From Robiginitomaculum sp. (lineage in GTDB: Bacteria > Pseudomonadota > Alphaproteobacteria > Caulobacterales > Maricaulaceae): a stretch of DNA of 46,112 nt. The position numbers and the translations under genes are program-made. The stretch lies in contig JALSHE010000091.1 of assembly GCA_026982415.1 (NCBI GenBank), forward strand, positions 1 through 46,112, given 5' to 3'. The stretch's first letter is position 1. Each line of letters begins with the position of its first letter. The notes under the pieces were generated by a model. The model searched no databases. It was given only the letters and a program-made list of their open reading frames with translations, and was not told the origin of the DNA. This document shows positions 25,442 to 34,059 of this stretch, piece by piece.

Positions 25442-25469
25442 TTTACATTCCGCCTGATTATGCTATAAT
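25442..25469 (+). promoter_or_regulatory. Sigma-70-type promoter for the carboxylate-amine ligase operon
   Basis: TTTACA (25442-25447) and TATAAT (25464-25469) are 16 bases apart, and a TG (25461-25462) makes an extended -10. Transcription would start near 25476, with the GAGGGG ribosome site at 25481-25486 and the start codon at 25492. Confidence 0.55.
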
Positions 25470-25491
25470 AAGCTAAAACAGAGGGGATGTT

Positions 25492-26622
25492 ATGGACGAT
25501 ATGGCGTTGACATTAGGGGTTGAAGAGGAATATTTGCTGGTTGACCCTGGGACGGGGGATACTGTTAACCCGCCGTCAGAGTTTTTCGCGGCCTGTCAAG
25601 CCGCGCTTGGCCCGTCCGTGACCCATGAATTTTTGCAATGCCAAATCGAAATCGCTACGCCCATATGCCAAAATGTCGGTGATGCCCGCACCCATTTAAC
25701 CCATGCTCGCAAAACCTTGTCAGAGATTGCCAAAACATTTGATTTGCGCTTGATGGCGGCTTCGACCCACCCGTTCACATCTTGGCGCAAACAAAAGCCA
25801 ACCCAAAAAGAGCGCTACACCAAGATGGAGCAGGATCTGCAAGGGGCTATTCGCCGCATGTTGATTTGCGGCACCCATGTACATGTGGGTATTTTGGATC
25901 CGGGTTTGCGGATAGATGTGATGAACCAGGTACGGTATTTTTTGCCCCATATGCTGGCTTTATCCACATCGTCGCCGTTTTGGGAGGGCGATCTTATGGG
26001 CATGAAGTCTTACCGCTTGGCCGTATTTGACGGCATGCCGCGCACGGGCATTCCCGAAGCTATGGCTTCCATCGGTGAATATGAACGCATGATCGGCATG
26101 TTGACCAATGCTGGTGTCATAGAGGACGCCAGCAAAATCTGGTGGGACATCAGACCGTCAGTCAACTTCCCGACCCTGGAAGCGCGTATTTGCGATATGT
26201 GTACGAGTTTGGAAGATACGCTAGCGATTGTGGCTTTGTATCAATGTTTGGTGCGCATGATTATTCACCTAAAAGAACGCAATATTAAATGGCGCAATTA
26301 CCCGGCTTTGCTCATTGGCGAGAACCGTTGGCTGGCACAACGGTTTGGCGTGACAGGGTCGCTCATTGATTTCGGCAAGGGCGAGTTGGTTTCGTTCGAG
26401 GAACTGAACGAGGAAATGATCGGGTTCCTCATGCAGCATGCAGAGGCTTTGAACTGTGTACCAGAGCTTCTTCACACCCGCACAATTGTTGAGCGCGGCT
26501 CCAGCGCCTGTCGGCAAGTGGAAATTTATGAGCGGGAAACAACCGCTGGCACATCTCAGAAAGATGCCCTGAAATCCGTAGTTGACCACCTCATTGAAGA
26601 AACCATGTTGGGTATGAAATAG
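25492..26622 (+). CDS. Carboxylate-amine ligase, YbdK/GCS2 family
   Basis: A 376-residue ATP-dependent enzyme of the glutamate-cysteine ligase 2 family; YbdK of E. coli has weak gamma-glutamylcysteine ligase activity. The family start TLGVEEEYLLVDPGTG carries the metal-binding acidic cluster. Other matches are the segment CGTHVHVGI and WWDIRPSVNFPTLEARICD, and the C-terminal ERGSSACRQ. The start ATG at 25492 has GAGGGG at spacing 5. It lies 50 bases before the N-formylglutamate amidohydrolase gene, a pairing seen in other Proteobacteria. The true substrates are unknown. Confidence 0.9.
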   Translation: MDDMALTLGVEEEYLLVDPGTGDTVNPPSEFFAACQAALGPSVTHEFLQCQIEIATPICQNVGDARTHLTHARKTLSEIAKTFDLRLMAASTHPFTSWRKQKPTQKERYTKMEQDLQGAIRRMLICGTHVHVGILDPGLRIDVMNQVRYFLPHMLALSTSSPFWEGDLMGMKSYRLAVFDGMPRTGIPEAMASIGEYERMIGMLTNAGVIEDASKIWWDIRPSVNFPTLEARICDMCTSLEDTLAIVALYQCLVRMIIHLKERNIKWRNYPALLIGENRWLAQRFGVTGSLIDFGKGELVSFEELNEEMIGFLMQHAEALNCVPELLHTRTIVERGSSACRQVEIYERETTAGTSQKDALKSVVDHLIEETMLGMK

Positions 26623-26672
26623 CCGTAAATAAAGGTTTACCTAACCCCGAATACACCATAAAACGCCAAGCT

Positions 26673-27413
26673 ATGCTTGACGATGCCCCCTATATAATTT
26701 TACCAGCCAAATCGCAGTCCCCCGTGTTTGTGTTTTGCGACCATGCCACCAATCATATCCCGAACGGGCTTGATAACCTTGGACTGAGCAGTGCAGATTT
26801 AGACCGCCATATTGCTTGGGATATTGGCGCGGAAACGTTAACACGGCAATTTTGCAAGACTTACGGGGCGGCAGGTTTGCTGGCCGGATTTTCCAGACTG
26901 GTTATCGACCCGAACCGCGCAGTTGGAACAGCCGGAAGCATCCCTGACACGAGTGACGGCACACCAATCCCTGGCAATCAGAGCCTCTCTCCAGAACAAA
27001 GAAACGAGCGGGTCGAGCGCTATTATCAGCCCTATCATGATGCGCTTGAGGCACAACTCGACGCTGCCGAAACCCGGTTTGTTGATCCTTTGATTATCTC
27101 TATCCACAGCTTCACTCCTGAAATGGCCAGTGGGCAAAAGCGCACACTGGATATTGGGCTTTTATGGAAAGCTGACCCGGAGAAAGCCCATCGTTTGAAA
27201 GCTGAAATAGAGCGTGTGCATCCTTATCATGTGGAGTTAAATGAGCCTTACTCTGCCCTCAAATTAAATTATACAATTGATCAACATGTGATTGCGCGTG
27301 GCCTGCGGCACACGACTTTAGAGATCCGCCAAGACCTGATAGACACAGACGCCAAAGCCCATAAAATGGCCGGACATTTGACCAAAGCCCTCAACCATTT
27401 TATCAAACCGTGA
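26673..27413 (+). CDS. N-formylglutamate amidohydrolase family protein
   Basis: A 246-residue zinc-dependent hydrolase family named for hydrolysis of N-formylglutamate. The N-terminal motif FVFCDHATNHIPN carries the metal ligand His region, followed by HIAWDIGAE and SRLVIDPNR, and later IISIHSFTP and LEIRQDLI, all as expected. No other histidine-degradation gene is in view, and the partner ligand gene upstream suggests a different substrate, perhaps a gamma-glutamyl or acylated amino acid. The ORF is open from ATG 26673 without a strong ribosome site. Confidence 0.87.
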   Translation: MLDDAPYIILPAKSQSPVFVFCDHATNHIPNGLDNLGLSSADLDRHIAWDIGAETLTRQFCKTYGAAGLLAGFSRLVIDPNRAVGTAGSIPDTSDGTPIPGNQSLSPEQRNERVERYYQPYHDALEAQLDAAETRFVDPLIISIHSFTPEMASGQKRTLDIGLLWKADPEKAHRLKAEIERVHPYHVELNEPYSALKLNYTIDQHVIARGLRHTTLEIRQDLIDTDAKAHKMAGHLTKALNHFIKP

Positions 27414-27428
27414 CGAAAGGGTAATAAA

Positions 27429-28001
27429 ATGCAAACCAAACATCATGTTTCTGGCCGCAATATGTACGGGGATTATCCAGATGGGCTGGAGACGGCACTG
27501 TTTGGCATGGGATGTTTTTGGGGTGCCGAGCGGTTGTTTTGGCAGGCGGGCGGCGTCTATGTAACGTCTGTTGGTTACGGCGGTGGCAATCGCGAGAAGC
27601 CAAATTATGATCAGGTTTGTTCTGGCGCTACCGGGCATGTTGAATTGGTGCAAGTGGTATTTGCGCCGGATATTTTGCCCTATACGGAGCTTTTGAAAAT
27701 CTTTTTCGAAAACCATGATCCAACCCAAGGCGACCGCCAAGGCAATGATATGGGCAGTCAATATCGCAGCGTGATTTATACGAAGTCAGACGCGCACAAT
27801 ATTGCCGCGCTTGCAGCAAAAAGCCGTTATAATAATGCTTATACCAAAGCCGGAAAAAACCTGGTGACGACCACTGTAGAATTAGCGCCCACATATTATC
27901 CCGCAGAAGATCATCACCAGCAATATCTAGCGAAGAACCCGGGCGGCTATTGCAACATTGGCGGTACGGGCGTGACTTGTCCGGCACCCAAAATTGGCTA
28001 A
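27429..28001 (+). CDS. msrA: Peptide-methionine (S)-S-oxide reductase
   Basis: Reduces methionine S-sulfoxide in proteins or free form, using thioredoxin. It is a 190-residue MsrA with the nucleophile Cys29 in the family motif GCFWGAERLFW. The conserved segments VGYGGGNREKPNYDQV, HVELVQVVFAP and the substrate-binding NHDPTQGDRQGNDMGSQYRS are clear. The last part, AEDHHQQYLAKNPGGYCNIGGTGVTCP, contains the resolving Cys residues. The start lies 15 bases after the previous stop, likely the same transcript. Its stop overlaps the end of the convergent TerC gene by 4 bases. Confidence 0.95.
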   Translation: MQTKHHVSGRNMYGDYPDGLETALFGMGCFWGAERLFWQAGGVYVTSVGYGGGNREKPNYDQVCSGATGHVELVQVVFAPDILPYTELLKIFFENHDPTQGDRQGNDMGSQYRSVIYTKSDAHNIAALAAKSRYNNAYTKAGKNLVTTTVELAPTYYPAEDHHQQYLAKNPGGYCNIGGTGVTCPAPKIG

Positions 28002-28882
28002 TGCTCGGCAGTTGGTATATCCGCCGTTTTAGCACCTTCGACCTTTGCATCTATCATTTTTGCGCTTCTGCGTATTTCCGCTTCTCTTTGCGCCCAGAGG
28101 CGTTTTTGGTATTTAGTGGAAATTACATCTGTGACCACCAACACACCAATAACCAGATAGAAGCTCGATTTAGACATAGCCTCTATGGGGAAGCCGAACA
28201 GCTTCAGATGCGACAAGTGCGCGCCTTCGGTGACCAATAACACGCCGACCAGAAACAATATAAACAAGCCCATGACCTGATACATCCGGTTTTTCTTGAG
28301 AAAGTCTGTCACAAAATCCGCCATCAATATCATAGCTATGCCGGACAAAATAATGGCAATGGCCATGAGCGGCACTTGATAGGTTGTCGTGCCGTCCGCC
28401 GCTTTTTCGCTAGCAATGGCCATGGCCGACAAAATGCTATCAAAGGAAAACACCAAATTCATCAAGACAATAACCGCAATGGCGCTTAAAACGGATTTCC
28501 GCCCCGCCCCGTCTGAATGCCCAATATCATCGACACTGAGCATATGGCTAATCTCTTTTATGGCCGTGTAGATAATGAACGCGCCACCAAACAAAGTCAC
28601 AAGCGATTGTAAGGTAAAAGCGCCTTGAATTAATTTACCCAAGGATATGGAAAACAACTCACCCGCCATCACGTCAAACAATTTGACAATAACGACCAAT
28701 AAAATAATCCGCAAGGCAACCGCTATAGCAATACCCCAGCGCCGCACCTTGGGCGCATCTTTCTCACCAACCTTATTGCTCTCGATTGCAATGTATAAAA
28801 GATTGTCAAACCCAAGCACGGCCTGCAACAAGATCAGCATCAGTAATGTAAACAAGCTCTCAAGCGTCAATAAATCCGCCAT
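27998..28882 (-). CDS. TerC family integral membrane protein
   Basis: A 294-residue inner-membrane protein with about seven to nine hydrophobic segments. The family has two symmetric acidic motifs: here LGFDNLLYIAIES in the first half and FSFDSILSAMAIAS in the second, with Asp residues that may bind Mn2+ or another ion. Related TerC/Alx proteins move manganese or help metal loading of exported enzymes. The tail is long and basic-acidic mixed, cytoplasmic by charge. It is a single gene, convergent with msrA. Confidence 0.88.
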   Translation of the reverse strand: MADLLTLESLFTLLMLILLQAVLGFDNLLYIAIESNKVGEKDAPKVRRWGIAIAVALRIILLVVIVKLFDVMAGELFSISLGKLIQGAFTLQSLVTLFGGAFIIYTAIKEISHMLSVDDIGHSDGAGRKSVLSAIAVIVLMNLVFSFDSILSAMAIASEKAADGTTTYQVPLMAIAIILSGIAMILMADFVTDFLKKNRMYQVMGLFILFLVGVLLVTEGAHLSHLKLFGFPIEAMSKSSFYLVIGVLVVTDVISTKYQKRLWAQREAEIRRSAKMIDAKVEGAKTADIPTAEH

Positions 28883-29004
28883 AAATTCCTCCCAAATGAT
28901 TCGTCAACACTATAGCCTTGGGCGTAAATTGGAAAGACAATTGCAACGTCTCTACTCTTACATTTCTACTGCTTGGGATTACCTCTTTTGATGCATCTCT
29001 CTAG

Positions 29005-29604
29005 CTATGGCAATCGGTTGTCTACATCACGGTATTTTGCCCCTTTGCTCGCAATAATTAGGCTAATCTGGTAGGCTTGGCTGGTTTTCATATTGGCCAA
29101 AATCAGACCGGCCTGGCCACCTTTCATTTTGCGCAAAAAGCCTGCTGCAAAATTGGGGTCCATCTCGTTAAATATTCTGGCCGCTTGCTTTGGCTTCATG
29201 GTTTCGTACATTGTAGTCAGATGTGAGATGTCTTCTTTGGCGATTGAAGTACGGTAACGCAGGCTTTCGTCCAAAGACGCCTTTGCCGCCTCCACTGCCG
29301 CTAATTGCTTTTCCAACCTAGCTTCGATCGCTTTGAAGGCACTTTCTTTTGCCGCCATTTCTTGTTGGCGTGTATCAAATTCCGCCATTTTCTCGTTCAC
29401 GGCTTGTAGGGCAGTGCCTGTAACACATTGTTGTTCACTTGCTTGCTCTGCTCTGGTAGCGGCGGTATCGCGAGGTTTTTCTGGTGCCGCACTCTGTACT
29501 GGTTTCGCGTATTCTTCGCTAATTTCACTGGATAGCGCCAATGTCCGAACGACCAATGTACACATCAATAAAATACCAAGAATGGGGAGAATACGGGTTT
29601 TCAT
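29005..29604 (-). CDS. MotE-like flagellar protein (MgtE N-domain family)
   Basis: A 199-residue protein: one N-terminal membrane or signal segment (about 5-22), a linker, a coiled coil (about 70-118), and a C-terminal MgtE_N-like helical domain (about 125-185; YETMKPKQAARIFNEMDPNFAAGFLRKM). MotE in alphaproteobacteria is a periplasmic chaperone for the motility protein MotC. The gene is the last of three, overlapping the DUF6468 gene by 4 bases. Flagellar function is inferred from the family and neighbours. Confidence 0.83.
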   Translation of the reverse strand: MKTRILPILGILLMCTLVVRTLALSSEISEEYAKPVQSAAPEKPRDTAATRAEQASEQQCVTGTALQAVNEKMAEFDTRQQEMAAKESAFKAIEARLEKQLAAVEAAKASLDESLRYRTSIAKEDISHLTTMYETMKPKQAARIFNEMDPNFAAGFLRKMKGGQAGLILANMKTSQAYQISLIIASKGAKYRDVDNRLP

Positions 29605-30062
29605 GCGGCTCTCTTTTGCTTGGTTAGCGTTCCAGAACTTTTACGTTCCTCAAAGGTTTTCACGGCACGGACAATTTGCAAGAGCGAACGGGACGTTTGC
29701 TGCGCACTTTGCAAGGCAGGTTCAATTTCCGTTGTGATTACTTTTTGCAGCATGGCGGATTTGGTTTCTGCGGCCTTTTTTGCGCCGTAAAGGCTTTCGA
29801 GCCGAGCTTCAATTTGAGGAATGGCGTTCTCTACATCTAACAACAAGCCTTGCAACATTTTGACACTGACCTCGGTTGATTTTCGGGCTTCGAGAGCGGC
29901 GCTATTGGTCTTGGCCACGGCCTGGGTGAGCGACAAGATAGAGGCCCCCAGACCGCTATCGAGGCTTTGCAGTTTTTTTAGCCGACGACTGAGGATAATA
30001 CAGTAAAGACACGTAAAACCGGAAACAACAATCAGCAAAATATCGGGGAGAAAAGCATACAT
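29601..30062 (-). CDS. DUF6468-like flagellar-operon protein
   Basis: A 153-residue protein with an N-terminal membrane anchor (about 5-24), a basic stop (SRRLKKLQ), and a long helical, probably coiled-coil, cytoplasmic part (about 35-135). No enzyme motif is seen. It sits between fliL and the MotE-like gene with 1-base and 4-base junctions, the arrangement in which this family occurs in alphaproteobacteria. The label rests on gene order and overall shape, so it is moderate in certainty. Confidence 0.7.
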   Translation of the reverse strand: MYAFLPDILLIVVSGFTCLYCIILSRRLKKLQSLDSGLGASILSLTQAVAKTNSAALEARKSTEVSVKMLQGLLLDVENAIPQIEARLESLYGAKKAAETKSAMLQKVITTEIEPALQSAQQTSRSLLQIVRAVKTFEERKSSGTLTKQKRAA

Positions 30063-30063
30063 A

Positions 30064-30600
30064 CTAGCGCACCATGAAATCTGTTATAAGGACATTTTGA
30101 ATGTTATTGGCACCGAGCACAAATTTTGCCCTGCGGGTAAGTTGCGCTCTCAGTCCGACCAAAAACGCTGCATCTTCTACATGTGCCATATCCAATACGC
30201 TCAAATAGCCCATAAAGGCATCGCGCAGTTTCGGATTATGGGCATCTACGGCTTCAGCATTTATTTCAGGGACTTCCAGGGTTATCCCTAGCCTGAGTAT
30301 TCGGGAACGACCTTTGATGGATACGGTGAACGGTTCAAGAGTGACGAAAGAGGTTGCAAGAATTTCAGGCACGGCATCGGCATCGCTGCTCTTGGATACA
30401 TGTTCGGTGCTTTCACTTGTCTGAATTGGCATATCGCGGGGCAAAAAATACACAGTGCAAAATGACGTGACCCCAAGCACGACAGGTAAAATCAACTTTG
30501 CCATCATGCCTGGTTTCTTGCCTTTAGTTGATTCGGCGTCGCTTCCTGATGCTTTCAGGCTTTCTTTTGACTGTTTTTTAGATTTTGAGGCTCTTGCCAT
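30064..30600 (-). CDS. fliL: Flagellar basal body-associated protein FliL
   Basis: A 178-residue single-pass membrane protein that surrounds the stator and supports flagellar rotation. A charged, basic N-terminus (about 1-30) is cytoplasmic, a membrane helix follows (about 35-52), then a linker and the periplasmic stomatin-like FliL domain (about 85-178), with LEPFTVSIKGRSRILRLGITLEV and LITDFMVR at the end. The gene opens the three-gene minus-strand unit and is divergent from fliF across a 131-base gap. In many relatives fliM follows fliL, but here it does not. Confidence 0.9.
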   Translation of the reverse strand: MARASKSKKQSKESLKASGSDAESTKGKKPGMMAKLILPVVLGVTSFCTVYFLPRDMPIQTSESTEHVSKSSDADAVPEILATSFVTLEPFTVSIKGRSRILRLGITLEVPEINAEAVDAHNPKLRDAFMGYLSVLDMAHVEDAAFLVGLRAQLTRRAKFVLGANNIQNVLITDFMVR

Positions 30601-30678
30601 AGTACTACTCCTAAGTGTTAATTAGTGAAAACATCTTTTGGTAAACGTTCTGTTAAGAAACTTAATCTATTTCACCGT

Positions 30679-30695
30679 GTAGTTAGGAAAACTAC
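30679..30695. promoter_or_regulatory. Inverted repeat upstream of fliF
   Basis: GTAGTT-AGGAA-AACTAC forms a perfect 6-bp dyad 36 bases before the fliF start in the divergent fliL/fliF gap. The gap also holds several GTTAA-like halves, including TTAAGAAACTTAA, but not the canonical TTAA-N7-TTAA spacing of CtrA. A flagellar regulator site is plausible; its owner is not known. Confidence 0.35.
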
Positions 30696-30731
30696 TTTTA
30701 CTTGTGTTAGTTGGGTGTGAAGGATTCGCGC

Positions 30732-32315
30732 ATGGATGCGTTCAAGGTATTTTTATCGCTAAATATACAAAAACAAATCATGGCTATTGTGGCTGTTTTG
30801 GCCACCATTGCAACTTTGACTTTGCTGACCAAACAAACATTGAAGCCAAATTTGGAGCTACTCTATTCCGGGCTTGAGACCCAAATAGCGGGTGAAGTCA
30901 TCGCGGAACTCGCTGCGAAAAATGTCGCCTATGAGGTACGCGGATCGGCGATTTATGCACAAGCAGATAAACGCGATGCGCTACGCCTCGAATTGGCCAA
31001 GGAAGGTCTGCCGCGCCAAAGCATGTCGGGCTATGAACTGTTCGATAATATCAACAGTTTTGCCATGACATCGGATATGTTCGACACGGCCTATTGGCGC
31101 GCCAAGGAGGGTGAATTAGCCCGAACTATACTGGCATTACCGTCCGTAGACTTAGCGCGCGTGCATTTGGGTACTAGCAAAAGTGCAACATTTTCAAGCG
31201 CACCCGCAGCCCAATCTGCCTCTGTCACCATACGCGCCTCGGGCGGTATTAACCGACAAACAGCAAAGGCCGTGCAATATTTAACGGCTTTGGCGGTGGC
31301 CGGGCTTCAGCCATCTGATGTTGTTGTCATAGATGCGCGGCTCGGCATTGTAGCAGGGCCAGGCAGCGATGGGGCTATGATCGCCGGGCGCACGGCAGAC
31401 GGCTTGGGCGGATTGGAACGCGCAGCCAATATTAAGAAAGATTTGTTGTCACTTATTGAAGCGCGCGTCGGTAGCGGCAATGCCCGTGTCAGCGTCATGC
31501 TCGATATAGAGCGCAAGTCCGAGACAATGACTGAGCACACATTTGACCCCGATGCCCGTGTCATAAAATCCCAAACCACTACGGAAATCACTGACACCAG
31601 TACGGGTAGATCAACCGCCGTGAGCGTGGCCAGCAACCTGCCAGATGGTACGGCGGGCGGCGGTAGTTCAAATGCGGAACGGGGCGAAACTACAGAAACT
31701 GTTCAATACGAAGTCTCCGAACTGATCAAGAACTCCACCATATTGCCAGGCGCAATTAAGCGCTTGAGTGTAGCTATTCTCGTTAATGACATTAGGACGT
31801 TAAACGCTGACGGCGAGCCTATTATGACACAACGTCCCGAGGCCGAATTGACAGCTTTACGCGAATTGGCGGTGGCGTCTGCCGGCATCGACACTCTGCG
31901 CGGAGATGTACTCACCTTAAAAAACTTTACCTTCGAAATGCCGGACTTAACGGGCGCAATTGAAAAACCAGGTGTCATGTCCCAATTTCTGGAGCGCTAT
32001 CTATGGAGCATGGTTCAGGCAGGTTTTCTTGGATTAATCGTACTCGCTCTGGGAATTTTCGTTGTGCGCCCATTACTCGGAAATGCACAAACTTTGACAG
32101 CCGAGCAAAACCTGCTTGGCCAGATGGATGTTCAGGTATTAGCTGCGGGTCAACACGTGCCGGGATTGCCTGCGCCGATAAATAACACGCCGCAAGCCGA
32201 AGACCCCGTTGATATGTTGAAATCTATTACCCAAGAAAACCCGGAAGATGCTATCGCCCTATTGTCTTCGTGGCTTGACACAGATGCTCCGGTTAAGAGC
32301 GCAGGTGCAACATGA
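30732..32315 (+). CDS. fliF: Flagellar MS-ring protein FliF
   Basis: Forms the inner-membrane MS ring, the base for the rod, the C-ring and the export gate. It has 527 residues from the ATG at 30732, with GAAGGA at spacing 7; a TTG in frame 21 bases earlier is less likely. Membrane helix one is near 15-35, then the periplasmic ring-building motifs (ELLYSGLETQIAGEV and AKEGLPRQSMSGYELFD), and helix two is near 425-450. The short C-terminal cytoplasmic tail (about 495-527, DPVDMLKSITQENPEDAIALLSSWL) binds FliG. It overlaps the fliH gene by 4 bases. Confidence 0.95.
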   Translation: MDAFKVFLSLNIQKQIMAIVAVLATIATLTLLTKQTLKPNLELLYSGLETQIAGEVIAELAAKNVAYEVRGSAIYAQADKRDALRLELAKEGLPRQSMSGYELFDNINSFAMTSDMFDTAYWRAKEGELARTILALPSVDLARVHLGTSKSATFSSAPAAQSASVTIRASGGINRQTAKAVQYLTALAVAGLQPSDVVVIDARLGIVAGPGSDGAMIAGRTADGLGGLERAANIKKDLLSLIEARVGSGNARVSVMLDIERKSETMTEHTFDPDARVIKSQTTTEITDTSTGRSTAVSVASNLPDGTAGGGSSNAERGETTETVQYEVSELIKNSTILPGAIKRLSVAILVNDIRTLNADGEPIMTQRPEAELTALRELAVASAGIDTLRGDVLTLKNFTFEMPDLTGAIEKPGVMSQFLERYLWSMVQAGFLGLIVLALGIFVVRPLLGNAQTLTAEQNLLGQMDVQVLAAGQHVPGLPAPINNTPQAEDPVDMLKSITQENPEDAIALLSSWLDTDAPVKSAGAT

Positions 32316-32923
32316 ACGGCACCGCAAATATCATAACCAAAATTTCTCGCTTTGACGAATGCCAACAAGCCGGCCTTGAGCGGTTGGGCGCGTTCCGTGA
32401 CCTGGATGCCTATTCGGTACCCGGCAATGTTCAAGATGCGGAACCACCAAAAACTTATGAACAAGGGCTGGAAGATGGTCGCTTGCAAGCAGAGCAGTCA
32501 GCATGTGATTTATCCGTTTTTGCAACGGCGCTGGAACAAAGTATATTAAATATTAAAGACGAGATAGAGACCAGCCACCGCCGCGTAGTTTTAGCGCTAC
32601 TACAAGCCGGCCTCCCTGCCCTTGCCGATAAAAATCTGGCGGGCGAAATTAGTGAATTCATAGTGTCACTTTCGGCCTTTTCCCTGGACGGACAAATCGA
32701 ACTTAGGGTGCATCCAGGCTATGAAGTCACTTTGAGCGACATTGTGCAAAGCACCAAGAAACCATCAATATTTACTATCCAGCCCGATAAAAACATCCCC
32801 GTCCAAGCGGTTCATGCCGTTTGGGATAACGGGGGTGCAAAAATCGACATCAAGGGCGTGCTGCAAAAACTATTGAACCGTATTGAGCAAAAATATTCCG
32901 AAACCAATTCACAGGAAAATTAA
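32312..32923 (+). CDS. fliH: Probable flagellar export regulator FliH
   Basis: A 203-residue soluble protein. The N-terminal 60 residues are variable, followed by a helical stretch (YEQGLEDGRLQAEQ, a GxxxG-like repeat typical of FliH helices) and a C-terminal domain (about 110-195; LRVHPGYEV and KIDIKGVLQKLLNRI). FliH restrains the ATPase FliI and links it to FliN. The identity is from position between fliF and fliN and from these weak marks, and the sequence itself is divergent. It abuts the fliN ATG with no gap. Confidence 0.68.
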   Translation: MNGTANIITKISRFDECQQAGLERLGAFRDLDAYSVPGNVQDAEPPKTYEQGLEDGRLQAEQSACDLSVFATALEQSILNIKDEIETSHRRVVLALLQAGLPALADKNLAGEISEFIVSLSAFSLDGQIELRVHPGYEVTLSDIVQSTKKPSIFTIQPDKNIPVQAVHAVWDNGGAKIDIKGVLQKLLNRIEQKYSETNSQEN

Positions 32924-33286
32924 ATGGAACAGCCCCAACAAAAACCAACAAACAAATCGCAAAAACCAGATGAGCACGAGCAAAACATCCCCGTGCATGA
33001 ACGCCGGGACCAAGACGAGGGTGCGCACTATAAACGCTCTATCTATGCACTGGATGTCAATGTGCAAGTTGTAATCGGCACGGCACGGCCAACCATAGGC
33101 GAATTACTTTTGATGAAAAAGGATTCGCTCATCCCGCTGGATTGCAAGCTGGAAGACCCGGTGGATTTAGTCATTGACGGACGTATTATTGCCCGGGGCG
33201 ACCTGATTGAAACCGACCCCAAAACCGGGGCAATCGGGGTAAAGCTTACCGAGATAGTTGATGTGTCCGAGGACATGTTACAGTGA
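32924..33286 (+). CDS. fliN: Flagellar motor switch protein FliN
   Basis: A C-ring subunit that sets switching with FliM and FliG and binds FliH. It has 120 residues: a polar, charged N-terminal tail (about 1-38, Gln- and Lys-rich), then the SpoA (surface presentation of antigens) domain (about 45-118), with LDVNVQVVIGTARPTIGELLLM and DLVIDGRIIARGDLIE. The last codons overlap the GTG start of fliP (GTGA). It lies in the operon order fliF-fliH-fliN-fliP-fliG. Confidence 0.93.
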   Translation: MEQPQQKPTNKSQKPDEHEQNIPVHERRDQDEGAHYKRSIYALDVNVQVVIGTARPTIGELLLMKKDSLIPLDCKLEDPVDLVIDGRIIARGDLIETDPKTGAIGVKLTEIVDVSEDMLQ

Positions 33287-34059
33287 AGCTAAACCGCAAG
33301 CATTTATACCTATTTACAGCCGTTTGGCTCTGCTCAGTGGCCTTACTTGGTTTCACCGCATTTGGCCAAGTGCCAGACAATGCTGGTAGCCTTCTGGATC
33401 AGGCCATAGACGGTGCCAGTATTGAAGGTGCCAGTTTGGACGGGCGTATCATTCAGCTTTTCCTGATCGTGACAGTGCTCAGCCTAGCGCCCGGTATTGC
33501 CATGATGATCACCTGTTTGCCATTTATTGTTATTGTGTTTTCGTTTTTGCGCCAAGCCATTGGCTTGCAACAATCACCCCCCAATATGATGATTATGGGG
33601 CTGGCGATGTTTTTAACATTTTTTATCATGGAGCCAGTGTTTACCCAGTCTTGGGAAGACGGGCTGTCCCCTTATATGGACGGCGAAATTACCGAACAAC
33701 AAGCGATTGATCGCACCTTGACACCGTTTCGTGTCTTTATGGAAAAACGGGTCGGGGATGATGCCGTCGCCCGGCTCGCTGCAACTATGCCGGACCGGGA
33801 ATACGACGTAGAAAACCCGCAGTTTAGCCTTTTAGTTACTGCATTTATGTTGTCGGAAATTAAGCGCGGGTTTCAAATAGGTTTTGTCATTTTCTTACCG
33901 TTCTTAATCATAGACCTTATCGTTGCCTCGGTTCTCATGGCCATGGGCATGATGATGGTACCGCCGTCCGTGGTCTCCTTGCCGTTTAAGTTGGCGTTTT
34001 TTGTTGTTGCAGATGGGTGGATGAAAATCACCGAAGCTTTAATCATGGGATATGGATAA
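33283..34059 (+). CDS. fliP: Flagellar export apparatus protein FliP
   Basis: An integral membrane part of the flagellar type III export gate. It has 258 residues and starts with GTG overlapping the fliN stop. A signal-like hydrophobic segment (about 8-28) is followed by four hydrophobic segments. Family motifs include TCLPFIVIVFSFLRQAIGLQQSP, PFRVFMEKRVGDD, and the C-terminal FLPFLIIDLIVASVLMAMGMMMVPP. The overlap with fliG is TAATG. Confidence 0.95.
   Translation: MKLNRKHLYLFTAVWLCSVALLGFTAFGQVPDNAGSLLDQAIDGASIEGASLDGRIIQLFLIVTVLSLAPGIAMMITCLPFIVIVFSFLRQAIGLQQSPPNMMIMGLAMFLTFFIMEPVFTQSWEDGLSPYMDGEITEQQAIDRTLTPFRVFMEKRVGDDAVARLAATMPDREYDVENPQFSLLVTAFMLSEIKRGFQIGFVIFLPFLIIDLIVASVLMAMGMMMVPPSVVSLPFKLAFFVVADGWMKITEALIMGYG

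Noticed and set aside
30601-30731. Canonical CtrA site
   Set aside because: TTAA halves are present but spaced by 5 bases (TTAAGAAACTTAA), not 7.
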